From NCBI RefSeq assembly GCF_036621135.1, contig NZ_JAZIBG010000056.1, forward strand, positions 217,717 through 281,716: a stretch of DNA of 64,000 bases, written 5' to 3'. The translations under genes and the position numbers were made by a program. Under the pieces are notes generated by a model that saw only the letters and a list, made by a program, of their open reading frames with translations, was not told the origin of the DNA and did not search any database. Below are positions 25,165 through 34,924 of this stretch, one piece after another. Source of the DNA: Aquincola agrisoli. Lineage in GTDB: Bacteria; Pseudomonadota; Gammaproteobacteria; Burkholderiales; Burkholderiaceae_C. The stretch's first letter is position 1. Every line of letters starts with the position of its first letter.

Positions 25165-27135
25165 TCATACGTCCACTTCCACCGCGTCGCCCTTCAGCTC
25201 CATCAGCTCGCGCCGCGCGGCGGCCTCGCCCTTGCCCATCAGCTTGGTCAGCGACTGGATGGTGCCGCCGATGTCGAGCGCCCCCACGTCCACGCGCAGC
25301 AGGCGGCGCGTGTCGGGGTTGAGCGTGGTGTCCCAGAGCTGCTCGGCGCTCATCTCGCCCAGGCCCTTGAAGCGGCTGATCGTCCACGCGTTCTCGCGCG
25401 CGCCTTCCTTGCGCAGCTTGTCGAGCGCCGCCGTCAGCTCGCCGTCGTCGAGCGCGTAGATCTTCGCGGCCGGCTTCTTGCCGCGCGCCGGCGCGTCGAT
25501 GCGGTAGAGCGGCGGCTTGGCCACGTAGATGTGGCCCTTGGCGATCAGCTTCGGGAAGTGGCGGAAGAACAGGGTGAGCAGCAGCACCTGGATGTGCGAG
25601 CCGTCCACGTCGGCGTCCGACAGGATGCAGATCTTCCCGTAGCGCAGGCCGCTCAGGTCGGGCTCGTCGGCCGGGCCGTGCGGGTCGACGCCGACCGCCA
25701 CCGCGATGTCGTGGATCTCGTTGTTGGCGAAGAGCCGGTCGCGCTCCACCTCCCAGGCATTGAGCACCTTGCCGCGCAGCGGCAGCACGGCCTGGGTCTC
25801 CTTGTCGCGGCCCATCTTGGCGCTGCCGCCGGCCGAGTCGCCCTCGACCAGGAACACCTCGTTCAGCAGCAGGTCGCGGCTCTCGCAGTCGGTGAGCTTG
25901 CCCGGCAGCACGGCCACGCCGGAGCCCTTGCGCTTCTCCACCTTCTGGCTGGCGCGCTGGCGCGTCTGCGCCTGCTTGATGACCAGCTCGGCCAGCCGCT
26001 TGCCGTGCGCCACGTGCTGGTTCAGCCACAGCTCGAAGGTGGGCTTGGCGTACGACGACACCAGCCGCAGCGCGTCGCGGCTGTTCAGCCGCTCCTTGAT
26101 CTGGCCCTGGAACTGCGGGTCGAGCACCTTGGCGCTCAGCACGAAGCTGGCGCGCGAGAACACGTCTTCGGGCATCAGCTTCACGCCCTTGGGCATCAGC
26201 GAATGCATCTCGATGAAGTTCTTGATGGCGCCGAAGAGCCCGTCCTTCAGACCCGCCTCGTGCGTGCCGCCGGCCACCGTCGGGATGAGGTTGACGTAGC
26301 TCTCGCGCAGCGTCGTGCCCTCTTCCGTGTAGGCGACGCACCAGGCGGCGCCCTCGCCCTCGGCGAAGTTTTCGGTCTCGGCCGCGCTGGCGTACTGCTC
26401 GCCCTCGAACAGCGGAATGATCGGGTCGGCCGCCAGGTGCTGCATCAGGTAGTCGCGCAGGCCGCCCTTGTAGAGCCACGTGGTGGTCTCGCCGCTTTTC
26501 TCGACCGTCAAAGTCACCGTCACGCCGGGCATCAGCACGGCCTTGCTGCGCAGCAGGTGCACGAGCTCGTGGCGCGGCAGGTCGGGGCTCTCGAAGTACT
26601 TGGCGTCGGGCCACACGCGCACCGAGGTGCCGTGCCGGCGCTCGCTGGACGCGGCCTTCACCACGGTCAGCGGCTCCACCACGTCGCCGCCCGAGAACGC
26701 GAGCCGCGCGTGCTGGCCATCGCGCCACACGGCCACTTCCAGGCGCGTGGCCAGCGCATTGGTGACGCTGACGCCCACGCCGTGCAGGCCGCCCGAGAAG
26801 CTGTAGGCGCCGCCGGCGCCCTTGTCGAACTTGCCGCCGGCATGCAGGCGGGTGAACACGATCTCCACCACCGGCACCTGCTCTTCCGGGTGCAGGCCGA
26901 AGGGAATGCCGCGGCCGTCGTCGTCGACGCCGATGGAGCCGTCGGCATGCAGCGTGACCGCGATGCGCTTGCCGTGGCCGGCCAGCGCCTCGTCGGCCGC
27001 GTTGTCGATCACCTCCTGCACGATGTGCAGGGGGTTGTCGGTGCGGGTGTACATGCCCGGCCGCTGCTTGACGGGCTCGAGGCCCTTGAGCACGCGGATG
27101 GACGCTTCGCCGTAGGTCGGTTGCTTGTTTGCCAT
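25165..27135 (-). CDS. parE: DNA topoisomerase IV subunit B
   Basis: A 656-residue type IIA topoisomerase ATPase subunit. The GHKL ATPase motifs are EVIDNAADEALAGH and GLHGVGVSVTNAL. The TOPRIM domain shows FLVEGDSAGGSAKMGRD, PLRGKVLN and ILSDADVDGSHI, followed by the C-terminal QSLTKLMGKGEAAARREL. At 656 residues, without the insertion that brings GyrB to about 800, it is ParE rather than GyrB. It decatenates daughter chromosomes together with ParC, whose gene is not in this window. An 86-residue gene follows after 10 bp. Confidence 0.95.
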   Translation of the reverse strand: MANKQPTYGEASIRVLKGLEPVKQRPGMYTRTDNPLHIVQEVIDNAADEALAGHGKRIAVTLHADGSIGVDDDGRGIPFGLHPEEQVPVVEIVFTRLHAGGKFDKGAGGAYSFSGGLHGVGVSVTNALATRLEVAVWRDGQHARLAFSGGDVVEPLTVVKAASSERRHGTSVRVWPDAKYFESPDLPRHELVHLLRSKAVLMPGVTVTLTVEKSGETTTWLYKGGLRDYLMQHLAADPIIPLFEGEQYASAAETENFAEGEGAAWCVAYTEEGTTLRESYVNLIPTVAGGTHEAGLKDGLFGAIKNFIEMHSLMPKGVKLMPEDVFSRASFVLSAKVLDPQFQGQIKERLNSRDALRLVSSYAKPTFELWLNQHVAHGKRLAELVIKQAQTRQRASQKVEKRKGSGVAVLPGKLTDCESRDLLLNEVFLVEGDSAGGSAKMGRDKETQAVLPLRGKVLNAWEVERDRLFANNEIHDIAVAVGVDPHGPADEPDLSGLRYGKICILSDADVDGSHIQVLLLTLFFRHFPKLIAKGHIYVAKPPLYRIDAPARGKKPAAKIYALDDGELTAALDKLRKEGARENAWTISRFKGLGEMSAEQLWDTTLNPDTRRLLRVDVGALDIGGTIQSLTKLMGKGEAAARRELMELKGDAVEVDV

Positions 27136-27181
27136 GACGGCGGGAGTTTAGGGCGCTCGCCCGCCACGGCGGCGGCCCGGC

Positions 27182-29254
27182 TCAGCGCGGTGCGATCCAG
27201 CGCGCCGCTACGCGCGCCCGGTCGTACACGTTGGCCGCCGTGATGCCGTTCGAGGGCAAGCCGATGTTGCAGCTGTAGCTGATGCCAGCCGTGTACACAC
27301 ACAGCGGCCGGTACAACAGCTCGACCCGGTCCAGCGCACGCCCGTCGTCCGGCACGTTGAACGCCCAGGTCGCGAAGCCCTTCATCGGATCCGTGGTCGG
27401 CGAGACATGCCACGGCATCGCGAAGGTGCGCACGCTGCCGTCCTGCCATGTGACCCGCAGGTGCAGGTCATAGCCCGCCCGAAAGCCGTCGACGCCGGTA
27501 CCGCGGCGCATCAGGTCGAAGTGCTCGGGCCTGGCGGGTTCCCACAGGCGCATCAGGTTCCCCCGCGTGGTCCGCACGTCGTAGATCGTGCTGGTGGCAT
27601 CGTCGGTGACGTTGAAGGTGCCGAACACGGTGAACACCGGCACATCGACCTCCTGCGGAAACTTGAAGTCGTAGTAGCGCTCGAAGCGCTGGCCCGCTGG
27701 CGCCGGCGGCGGCACGTCGAGGAAGCCGGCGTCGCCGCCGGGCGGCCGCTGCAGTTGCACGTAGGCGTTGGCCGTCGCGGACCAGCGCTTCACGGTCCAG
27801 GTGCCATCGCTGTCGACGGTGGCCTGCGCACGCCCCCAGTCGGACGGGAACTGAAAGCGGGTGGCCACCGGCTGCTCCGCGCTGGAACCGGGCAGTAGCC
27901 GGCTGAAGTACGGCACGGTCCCGCCCACAGGGTCCGGGTCGCCGTTGAAATAGCGCAGCAGCTTGAAGATGGCGGAGTCCGAGAAGTGGTCGAGCTTCCG
28001 GCCGGCACGTAACGTATTGCAGCTTCGTTGCATGGGATCGTGCTGCTCCAGCGCGGTGTCAGCGCATACCGCCTGCACGATGCCGTGGTCCAGCGGGTCG
28101 TACGCCGCGGTGCGGCCGAAGCCCCCGCCGAGCGGCTGGCCGTCGCCTTGGACGGTCTCGCCCACATAGGGATGCATCAGGGCCGTCGGGCTCGTCTGGC
28201 GGGCACCGGTCACGCTGCCCAGGTGCGGCAGGCCCATCGCATGGCCCATCTCGTGGTTGAAAGGCAGGCCGAAACCGTCCGCGATGCCGACGCTGCTGCC
28301 GCCGAGGCCGCCTCCCAAGCCGCTGCCGAGACCGAGAGCGCCGTACCAGAGCGAGAGCTCGGTCATGCCGTTGGCACGCTGCAGCGCCGCCACCAACGCC
28401 AAGGCGGAGGTCAGGATCCCATAGCCGCTGTAGGGCACGCAGGTGCCGGCGGCCTTCTGCGCGGGGGTGCAACTCGGCATGCGGTCCGCCCACTGGGCGG
28501 GCGTCGATTGCGTGGCACCATTGGGCGTGAGGGAATCCCCGCGGGGGGGAATCACCAACCTCGGCAACGCCAGGTCGAACGGCAGCGTGGCCACACGCAG
28601 CCCGCTGATCGGCAGCTTGCTGCCAAACTCGGCCAGTTCGTCGCCCATGGGTTGCGGCCGGGTGTCACCGAACAGCAGCATGTTCGCGATGACCAGCGTC
28701 AGTTCCGGACTGGCCCCCACCTTGAGCTCGGACGCGCTGCGCGACACCGTTGCGCCCCCGTCCAGGTCGATCGACAGCGCCAGGCCGGGGCGCAGCCACG
28801 CCGCCGGCAGCGCCAGGGCATAGCTGTTGCCGAGATCCTGCTTCAGCGGCTGCGGTCGCATGTCGACGGCGGCTGGCAGGGCGGCCGGCGAGCGCAGGCA
28901 CAGGGTCTCGCTCCGGCCGTCGGGCCAGCGCGCGGTGACGTGGCCGGTCGGCACGGCGGTGCCGGAGGGGGCGCTGACGTCCACCTTCACCAGGGCCGGG
29001 CGGTTGGCCACGAGGAAGAAGAACGGCCAGCCGGTCTCCATCAAATGGGTCTGCGCCAGCCAAACGCGGTCGATGCGCGCCGCGGGGTTGGCGCTGGGAG
29101 TGGCGGGGCACGCCCCGCCCAAAGGTGGTGCAGCCCAGCCGACCGGCTGCGGCGCAAAGCGGCCGCCCGGTGTGCTGGCCAGCGCCTGGGCGCCTAGTGC
29201 CATCAGCAGGGCGGCGCAACGGGCCCGGCCCCAAATCCTTGCAGAGAAGAACAT
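27182..29254 (-). CDS. Secreted metalloprotease of the StcE/TagA-like (M66) type, putative
   Basis: A 690-residue exported protein. The start at 29254 (AGGGA 6 nt upstream) opens a signal peptide, MFFSARIWGRARCAALLMAL, ending near ALAS. The zinc motif HEMGHAMGLPH (334-344) has the full HExxHxxGxxH ligand set of metzincin-like enzymes. Upstream text such as FFFLVANRPALVKVDV resembles the N-domain of M66 enzymes (StcE, TagA), which cut mucin-type glycoproteins. A Gly-rich stretch (about 309-322) precedes the active site. Assignment to M66 rests on pattern memory, so it is moderate; a secreted zinc protease is firmer. It is monocistronic, with a 261-bp AT-richer gap upstream. Confidence 0.75.
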   Translation of the reverse strand: MFFSARIWGRARCAALLMALGAQALASTPGGRFAPQPVGWAAPPLGGACPATPSANPAARIDRVWLAQTHLMETGWPFFFLVANRPALVKVDVSAPSGTAVPTGHVTARWPDGRSETLCLRSPAALPAAVDMRPQPLKQDLGNSYALALPAAWLRPGLALSIDLDGGATVSRSASELKVGASPELTLVIANMLLFGDTRPQPMGDELAEFGSKLPISGLRVATLPFDLALPRLVIPPRGDSLTPNGATQSTPAQWADRMPSCTPAQKAAGTCVPYSGYGILTSALALVAALQRANGMTELSLWYGALGLGSGLGGGLGGSSVGIADGFGLPFNHEMGHAMGLPHLGSVTGARQTSPTALMHPYVGETVQGDGQPLGGGFGRTAAYDPLDHGIVQAVCADTALEQHDPMQRSCNTLRAGRKLDHFSDSAIFKLLRYFNGDPDPVGGTVPYFSRLLPGSSAEQPVATRFQFPSDWGRAQATVDSDGTWTVKRWSATANAYVQLQRPPGGDAGFLDVPPPAPAGQRFERYYDFKFPQEVDVPVFTVFGTFNVTDDATSTIYDVRTTRGNLMRLWEPARPEHFDLMRRGTGVDGFRAGYDLHLRVTWQDGSVRTFAMPWHVSPTTDPMKGFATWAFNVPDDGRALDRVELLYRPLCVYTAGISYSCNIGLPSNGITAANVYDRARVAARWIAPR

Positions 29255-29308
29255 CCTCGATCCCTGGTTGTGAAGGAGCGCGGATGCTCTTCGGCAAGCC
29301 CTCATTTC

Positions 29309-29328
29309 TTGAAACACCAGGGTTTCAA
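29309..29328. promoter_or_regulatory. Palindrome TTGAAAC-N6-GTTTCAA upstream of the metalloprotease
   Basis: Perfect 7-bp arms separated by 6 nt, 55 nt before the metalloprotease start codon. The size and symmetry suit a dimeric regulator. It may control the metalloprotease gene. Confidence 0.45.
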
Positions 29329-29416
29329 AAGAAACAACACGTCATCAAACTGCTGTCAACGCGCTGATATCGGCATTAGTACGCGGCCGAAGCTGGCTTG
29401 CAGGCATTGACAAACG

Positions 29417-29431
29417 AATCAAAAATTGATT
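29417..29431. promoter_or_regulatory. Palindrome AATCAA-AAA-TTGATT in the metalloprotease/MFS gap
   Basis: Perfect 6-bp arms around AAA in an AT-rich patch of an otherwise GC-rich gap, next to TTGACA at 29407-29412. It lies 85 nt before the MFS start. It may be an operator for either divergent gene. Confidence 0.4.
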
Positions 29432-29515
29432 GGAACTTGCAGTCATTTTTATGATTGACAGGGACATCGACGAACGCGACCAGGCGACCGGCCCGTTTCG
29501 GATAGATTCCGACGG

Positions 29516-30736
29516 ATGCATTCACGCCCCTCGCGCCCGCTGTCGATGAACCAGGTGCTGCTGTGCGGCGCGATGGTGGTCACCCTCTCCATGGGCATCC
29601 GGCACGGCTTCGGCCTGTGGCTGCAGCCGATCACGATGGACCGCGGCTGGACGCGCGAGACCTTCGCGCTGGCGATGGCGGTGCAGAACCTCGCCTGGGG
29701 CCTGGCCGGCCCGCTGGCCGGCATGCTGGCCGACCGCTTCGGCGCCTTCCGCGTGCTGCTGGTCGGCGGCATCTTCTACGCGCTGGGGCTGGTGCTGATG
29801 GCGCTGTCGACCTCGGGCGTGGCGTTCATGGGCAGTGCGGGCCTGCTGATCGGCATGGCGCAGTCGGGCACCACCTACGCGGTGATCTACGGCGTGATCG
29901 GCCGCAACGTGGCGGCCGAGAAGCGCTCGTGGGCCATGGGCGTGGCCGCCGCGGCGGGCTCGTTCGGGCAGTTCCTGATGGTGCCGGTGGAGAACTGGCT
30001 GATCGGCGGCTTCGGCTGGCAGAACGCGCTCTTCGTGCTGAGCTTCGCGGCGCTGGCCATCCTGCCGCTGGCCTTCGGCCTGCGCGAGCCGGCCGCGGCC
30101 ACGGCGTCCGCCGGCCCGCGGCAGAGCCTGCCGCAGGCGCTGCGCGAGGCCTTCGGCTACCCCAGCTTCCGGCTGCTGATGGCGGGCTACTTCGTCTGCG
30201 GCTTCCAGGTGGTGTTCATCGGCGTGCACCTGCCCAGCTACCTGAAGGACCATGGCCTGTCGCCCCAGGTGGCCACCTACGCGCTGGCGCTGATCGGCCT
30301 GTTCAACGTGTTCGGCACCTACACGGCCGGGGTGCTCGGCCAGCGGCTGGCCAAGCGCCACATCCTCGCAACCATCTACGCGCTGCGCACGGTGGCGATC
30401 GTCGCCTTCCTGTTCGTGCCGCTGTCGCCGGCCAGCGTGTACGTGTTCGCCGGGGCAATGGGCTTCCTGTGGCTGTCGACCGTGCCGCCCACCAACGCGG
30501 TCGTCGCGCAGATCTTCGGCGTGCAGTACCTGTCGACGCTGGGCGGCTTCGTCTTCCTGAGCCACCAGATCGGCAGCTTCCTGGGCGTGTGGCTGGGCGG
30601 CAAGCTCTACGACACCACCGGCAGCTACGACGTGGTGTGGTGGCTGGCCGCTGCGCTGGGGCTGTTCGCGGCGCTGGTGAACCTGCCGGTGCGCGAGACG
30701 CCGATCGTGCGCCGGCCGGCGGCGGTGCCGGCATGA
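29516..30736 (+). CDS. MFS transporter
   Basis: A 406-residue membrane protein with about twelve hydrophobic segments. The N-half begins MNQVLLCGAMVVTLSMGIRHGFGLW and carries the loop motif ADRFGAFR after helix 2, typical of major facilitators. It resembles the oxalate/formate antiporter and monocarboxylate branch. The start could also be the ATG at 29546; neither has a clear ribosome site. Its stop overlaps the next small gene by 4 bp (ATGA). Substrate unknown, probably an organic anion. Confidence 0.88.
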   Translation: MHSRPSRPLSMNQVLLCGAMVVTLSMGIRHGFGLWLQPITMDRGWTRETFALAMAVQNLAWGLAGPLAGMLADRFGAFRVLLVGGIFYALGLVLMALSTSGVAFMGSAGLLIGMAQSGTTYAVIYGVIGRNVAAEKRSWAMGVAAAAGSFGQFLMVPVENWLIGGFGWQNALFVLSFAALAILPLAFGLREPAAATASAGPRQSLPQALREAFGYPSFRLLMAGYFVCGFQVVFIGVHLPSYLKDHGLSPQVATYALALIGLFNVFGTYTAGVLGQRLAKRHILATIYALRTVAIVAFLFVPLSPASVYVFAGAMGFLWLSTVPPTNAVVAQIFGVQYLSTLGGFVFLSHQIGSFLGVWLGGKLYDTTGSYDVVWWLAAALGLFAALVNLPVRETPIVRRPAAVPA

Positions 30737-30861
30737 CACCGCGCCTGCGCCGGGCGGCGGGCTGGGCCGTTGCCGCGGCCGTGCTGGCCGCGGTGTTCAT
30801 GGCCTACCTGCAGCCCACCCTGATGCGCGACCTGGCCGACCAGCTCTGGAGCTGCTTTTGA
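30733..30861 (+). CDS. Small single-span membrane protein, 42 residues
   Basis: ATG at 30733 overlaps the MFS stop as ATGA, and its stop overlaps the TTG start of the methyltransferase as TTGA. The product is basic at the N-terminus (MTPRLRRAAGW), has one hydrophobic helix (AVAAAVLAAVFMAYL) and ends LWSCF. Two 4-nt overlaps in a row are strong evidence that it is translated. Function unknown; it could be a transporter accessory peptide. Confidence 0.65.
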   Translation: MTPRLRRAAGWAVAAAVLAAVFMAYLQPTLMRDLADQLWSCF

Positions 30862-31451
30862 GCGGCAACGGGGCCGGGCCGGCCGCCGTGCCTTGCGCGG
30901 CCTCGCAGGGGACCGCCGGAGCCGAGCCGTCGGCCTGGGTGCAGCGCTGGGCCGGGCTCATCGCGCCGGGCGGCACGGTGCTCGACGTGGCCTGCGGCAG
31001 CGGCCGGCACCTGCGCTGGCTGGCGCAGCGAGGCCTGCGCGTCACGGGCATCGACCGCGACGCGGACGCGGTGGCACCGCTGCAGGCGCTGGGCCGCATC
31101 GTGGTGGCCGACATCGAGGCCGGCCCGTGGCCGCTGCCGGCCGGCGAGCGCTTCGACGCGGTGGTCGTCACCCACTACCTCTGGCGCCCGCTGCTGCCGA
31201 CGCTCGTCGGCGCCCTTGCCGAAGGCGGCGTGCTGATTTACGAAACTTTTGCCGCCGGTAACGAGACGGTCGGACGCCCCGCGCGGCCCGAGTTCCTGCT
31301 GCGCCCCGGCGAGCTGCTGCAGGCGGCGCAGGCGCTGCGTGTCGTCGCGTACGAGGACGGTTTCATCGACGCGCCGCCGCGCTTCGTGCAGCGCATCGCC
31401 GCCGTGCGCGCGGGGCCCGCAACAGCCGCACTGGCGCGTTACCCCCTGTGA
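30858..31451 (+). CDS. Class I SAM-dependent methyltransferase
   Basis: A 197-residue protein that begins with a TTG codon coupled to the preceding stop. Motif I is VLDVACGSGRHLRWL (41-55), followed by the acidic ribose-binding IDRDADA. It resembles the TehB/UbiE-like group with short C-terminal domains. A target cannot be assigned. It lies 54 bp before dapA, and a promoter for dapA may lie in that gap. Confidence 0.85.
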   Translation: MSGNGAGPAAVPCAASQGTAGAEPSAWVQRWAGLIAPGGTVLDVACGSGRHLRWLAQRGLRVTGIDRDADAVAPLQALGRIVVADIEAGPWPLPAGERFDAVVVTHYLWRPLLPTLVGALAEGGVLIYETFAAGNETVGRPARPEFLLRPGELLQAAQALRVVAYEDGFIDAPPRFVQRIAAVRAGPATAALARYPL

Positions 31452-31505
31452 GGCGGCCCCGTCCCGACGGTTAAACTCCGCCGATTCCGAGGAAGCGGTA
31501 CCGCT

Positions 31506-32393
<888 letters not shown>

Positions 32394-32460
32394 GTCTGCC
32401 CGCCCTCTCCCCTCCACGAAACACTTCGCCCGGCGTGCCCTGCGCCGGCGCCCTCACCCG

Positions 32461-33630
32461 ATGCGTCAATTGAACCGTTCCTCTACTGCGCTGGCCGTGC
32501 TGGCGCTGATGACTGCACTGGCCGGGTGCTCCAGCGTCGAGGGCCTGATGTCGGGCGACAAGATCGACTACCGCAGCAAGTCGAAGCAGTCGCAGTCGCC
32601 GCTCGAAGTCCCGCCCGACCTCACGCAGCTCGCCCGCGAAGGCCGCTACCAGGCGCCCTCGGGCAGCATCAGCGCGACCGACTACCAGGCCACCTCCAAC
32701 GTCCCCGGCGCGACCAACGCCGCGCCCGAAGCAGTGGCGCCCCAGGCCATCGGGGACATGCGCGTGCTGCGCGACGGCAACCAGCGCTGGCTGTTCGTGC
32801 CGGCCACGCCGGAGCAGTTGTGGCCCCAGCTGCAGCAGTTCTGGCAGGAGCGGGGCTTCGTGCTCGCCATGGACAGCCCGCAGGCCGGCGTGATGGAGAC
32901 CGACTGGGCCGAGAACCGCGCCAAGATCAACGACGACATCATCCGCCGCACGCTCGGCCGCGTGCTCGATTCGCTGTACTCCACCGGGGAACGCGACAAG
33001 TTCCGCACCCGTGTCGAGCGCGTCAACGGCGGCACAGAGATCTTCATCACGCACCGCGGGCTGGAAGAGGTGTACGTCAGCCGCGAACGCGACCAGACCA
33101 ACTGGACGGCCCGCGCCAGCGACCCCGACCTGGAAGCCGAATTCCTGCAGCGCCTGATGGTCAAGCTGGGCGCCGACCAGGCCCGGGCCAGCACGGCCGT
33201 CGCCGGTGCGGCGGCCGCGCCCGGGGGCACCGCCGGCGGCCCGCCGGCGCGTGCGCGCATCGTGCCCGGCCAGGCCGCCGCCACGCTGCAGATCGACGAC
33301 AACTTCGACCGCTCCTGGCGCCGCGTGGGCCTGGCGCTCGACCGCGGCGGCTTCACGGTGGAAGACCGCGACCGCGCGGGCGGCCTGTACTACGTGCGCT
33401 ACGCCGACCCGAAGATGGCCGGCAGGGAGGAGCCCGGGTTCTTCGGCAAGCTCTTCAGCTTCGGCGACGACAAAGGCAAGAATACGCTGACCGGCCCGGG
33501 GCGTTACCGCATCAACGTCAAGGCCGACGGCGAACGCACGGTCGCCGCGGTGTACACGTCCGACGGCCGCCCGGAAAACGGCGAGATCGGGCAGCGCATC
33601 GTGCGCCTGCTGGCCGAAGACCTGAAGTGA
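32461..33630 (+). CDS. bamC: Outer-membrane assembly lipoprotein BamC
   Basis: A 389-residue lipoprotein. The signal peptide ends with the lipobox LAGC, with Cys23 as the lipidated residue. The unstructured N-terminal segment KIDYRSKSKQSQSPLEVPPDLT is the part of BamC that binds BamD. Two helix-grip domains follow, the second with VEDRDRAGGLYYVRYADP. It belongs to the BAM complex that inserts beta-barrels. Its place right after dapA is the classical neighbourhood. No ribosome site is visible before the ATG. Confidence 0.92.
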   Translation: MRQLNRSSTALAVLALMTALAGCSSVEGLMSGDKIDYRSKSKQSQSPLEVPPDLTQLAREGRYQAPSGSISATDYQATSNVPGATNAAPEAVAPQAIGDMRVLRDGNQRWLFVPATPEQLWPQLQQFWQERGFVLAMDSPQAGVMETDWAENRAKINDDIIRRTLGRVLDSLYSTGERDKFRTRVERVNGGTEIFITHRGLEEVYVSRERDQTNWTARASDPDLEAEFLQRLMVKLGADQARASTAVAGAAAAPGGTAGGPPARARIVPGQAAATLQIDDNFDRSWRRVGLALDRGGFTVEDRDRAGGLYYVRYADPKMAGREEPGFFGKLFSFGDDKGKNTLTGPGRYRINVKADGERTVAAVYTSDGRPENGEIGQRIVRLLAEDLK

Positions 33631-33655
33631 CGGCCGGCGCGGTGCCGCCGCGGCC

Positions 33656-34465
33656 ATGCTGAGATTCCGCAGCCTGGGCAGCGGCAGCACCGGCAACGGC
33701 ACGCTGATCGAGACCACCCGCAACGGGCGCACCACGCGCCTGCTGGTCGACTGCGGCTTCTCGCTGCGCGAGCTCACGCGCCGGCTCGCACCGCTGGGTG
33801 TGGCGCCCGAGCAGATCGATGCCGTCTTCGTCACCCATGAACATGGCGACCACGTCGGCTGTGCGCTGCAGCTGGCGCGGCGACACCGCGTGCCGGTGTG
33901 GGCCAGCCTGGGCACCTGGGAGGCGATGGAGCGGCGCAGCAGCGCCGCCGCCCCCGCCGCGGTGGCGCCTGCGGCCGTGGAGCGCCACGTTGCGCTCGAG
34001 GGGGTCGCCATCGCGGTCGGTGGCCTGGAGATCACCCCCTTCGGCGTGCCGCACGACGCCGCCGAGCCCCTGCAACTGCGTTGCACCGATGGCCTGGCGC
34101 GGCTCGGCGTGCTGACCGACCTGGGCGCGCCCACCGACAGCGTGGTCGGCCACCTGCGCGGCTGCCATGCGCTGCTGCTCGAATGCAACCACGACAGCCA
34201 GATGCTGGCGGACGGCCCCTACCCGCCGTTCCTGAAGCGCCGCGTGGGCGGCGTGCGCGGGCACCTGGCCAACAGCCAGGCGGCCGAGCTGCTGCAGGCC
34301 TGCCTGCACGGCGGCCTACGCCATGTGGTGGCCGCGCACCTGAGCCAGCAGAACAACACGCCGGCACTCGCGGCGCAAGCGCTGGCCACCCCGCTGGGCT
34401 GCCTGCCCGCGGAGATCGTCGTGGCCGACGCCCGCGAGGGCTCACCCTGGCTCGACGTGGCCTGA
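33656..34465 (+). CDS. Metallo-beta-lactamase-fold hydrolase (YycJ-like)
   Basis: A 269-residue MBL-fold protein. The metal motif THEHGDH (residues 60-66) gives His61, His63, Asp65 and His66. The N-terminal LGSGSTGNGTLIE is the YycJ/WalJ signature, and a late AHLSQQNNTP supplies the distal histidine. WalJ-type enzymes act on nucleic acids in Firmicutes; the role in betaproteobacteria is not established to me. Its last 24 bp overlap the convergent thioesterase gene. Confidence 0.88.
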   Translation: MLRFRSLGSGSTGNGTLIETTRNGRTTRLLVDCGFSLRELTRRLAPLGVAPEQIDAVFVTHEHGDHVGCALQLARRHRVPVWASLGTWEAMERRSSAAAPAAVAPAAVERHVALEGVAIAVGGLEITPFGVPHDAAEPLQLRCTDGLARLGVLTDLGAPTDSVVGHLRGCHALLLECNHDSQMLADGPYPPFLKRRVGGVRGHLANSQAAELLQACLHGGLRHVVAAHLSQQNNTPALAAQALATPLGCLPAEIVVADAREGSPWLDVA

Positions 34466-34924
34466 GGGGCCGGCCACCACCTTGAGGATGGCCGAGGCGG
34501 TGACGACGTCGGCACCCGCCACCGACACCTGCCCCTGCATGAACACCAGCGACGAGGTCGCGCGGACCACGCGGCCGCGTGCCTCGAGGAACTGGCCTTC
34601 GCGCGCCGACGCGATGAAATGCGTGTCGAGCTGCACGGTGAGGCAGGCCCGGCGGCCCACCGCCTCCCAGGCGATGGCGCTCAGCGCATGGTCCATCAGC
34701 GAGGTGAGCAGGCCGCCGTGCACCACGCCCGCCGGGTTAAGGTGGGCGACTGCGGCGAGCAGGCCGTAGGCCCACACTGCCTCCTCCTTGCGCGTCCACA
34801 AGGGGCCGACCAGGCCGATGAAGCCGGGCAGCTGCCGCTGGCGCCAGCCGGCCGCGGCCAGCGTTTCCGCCGTGGCAGGCGCCGCTGAGGGTGCAGGCGC
34901 CGCCTGCGCATCCATCGCCGTCAT
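34442..34924 (-). CDS. PaaI-type hot-dog thioesterase
   Basis: A 160-residue hot-dog fold protein. LNPAGVVHGGLLTSLMDHA carries the Asn, the HGG turn and the Asp of PaaI-type acyl-CoA thioesterases. It would release free acids and CoA from acyl-CoA. Its start overlaps the IclR gene stop by 4 bp, and its 3' end overlaps the convergent hydrolase gene by 24 bp. Coupling to the IclR gene suggests it belongs to the CoA-ester cluster on the other side of the regulator (inference). Confidence 0.87.
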   Translation of the reverse strand: MTAMDAQAAPAPSAAPATAETLAAAGWRQRQLPGFIGLVGPLWTRKEEAVWAYGLLAAVAHLNPAGVVHGGLLTSLMDHALSAIAWEAVGRRACLTVQLDTHFIASAREGQFLEARGRVVRATSSLVFMQGQVSVAGADVVTASAILKVVAGPSGHVEPG

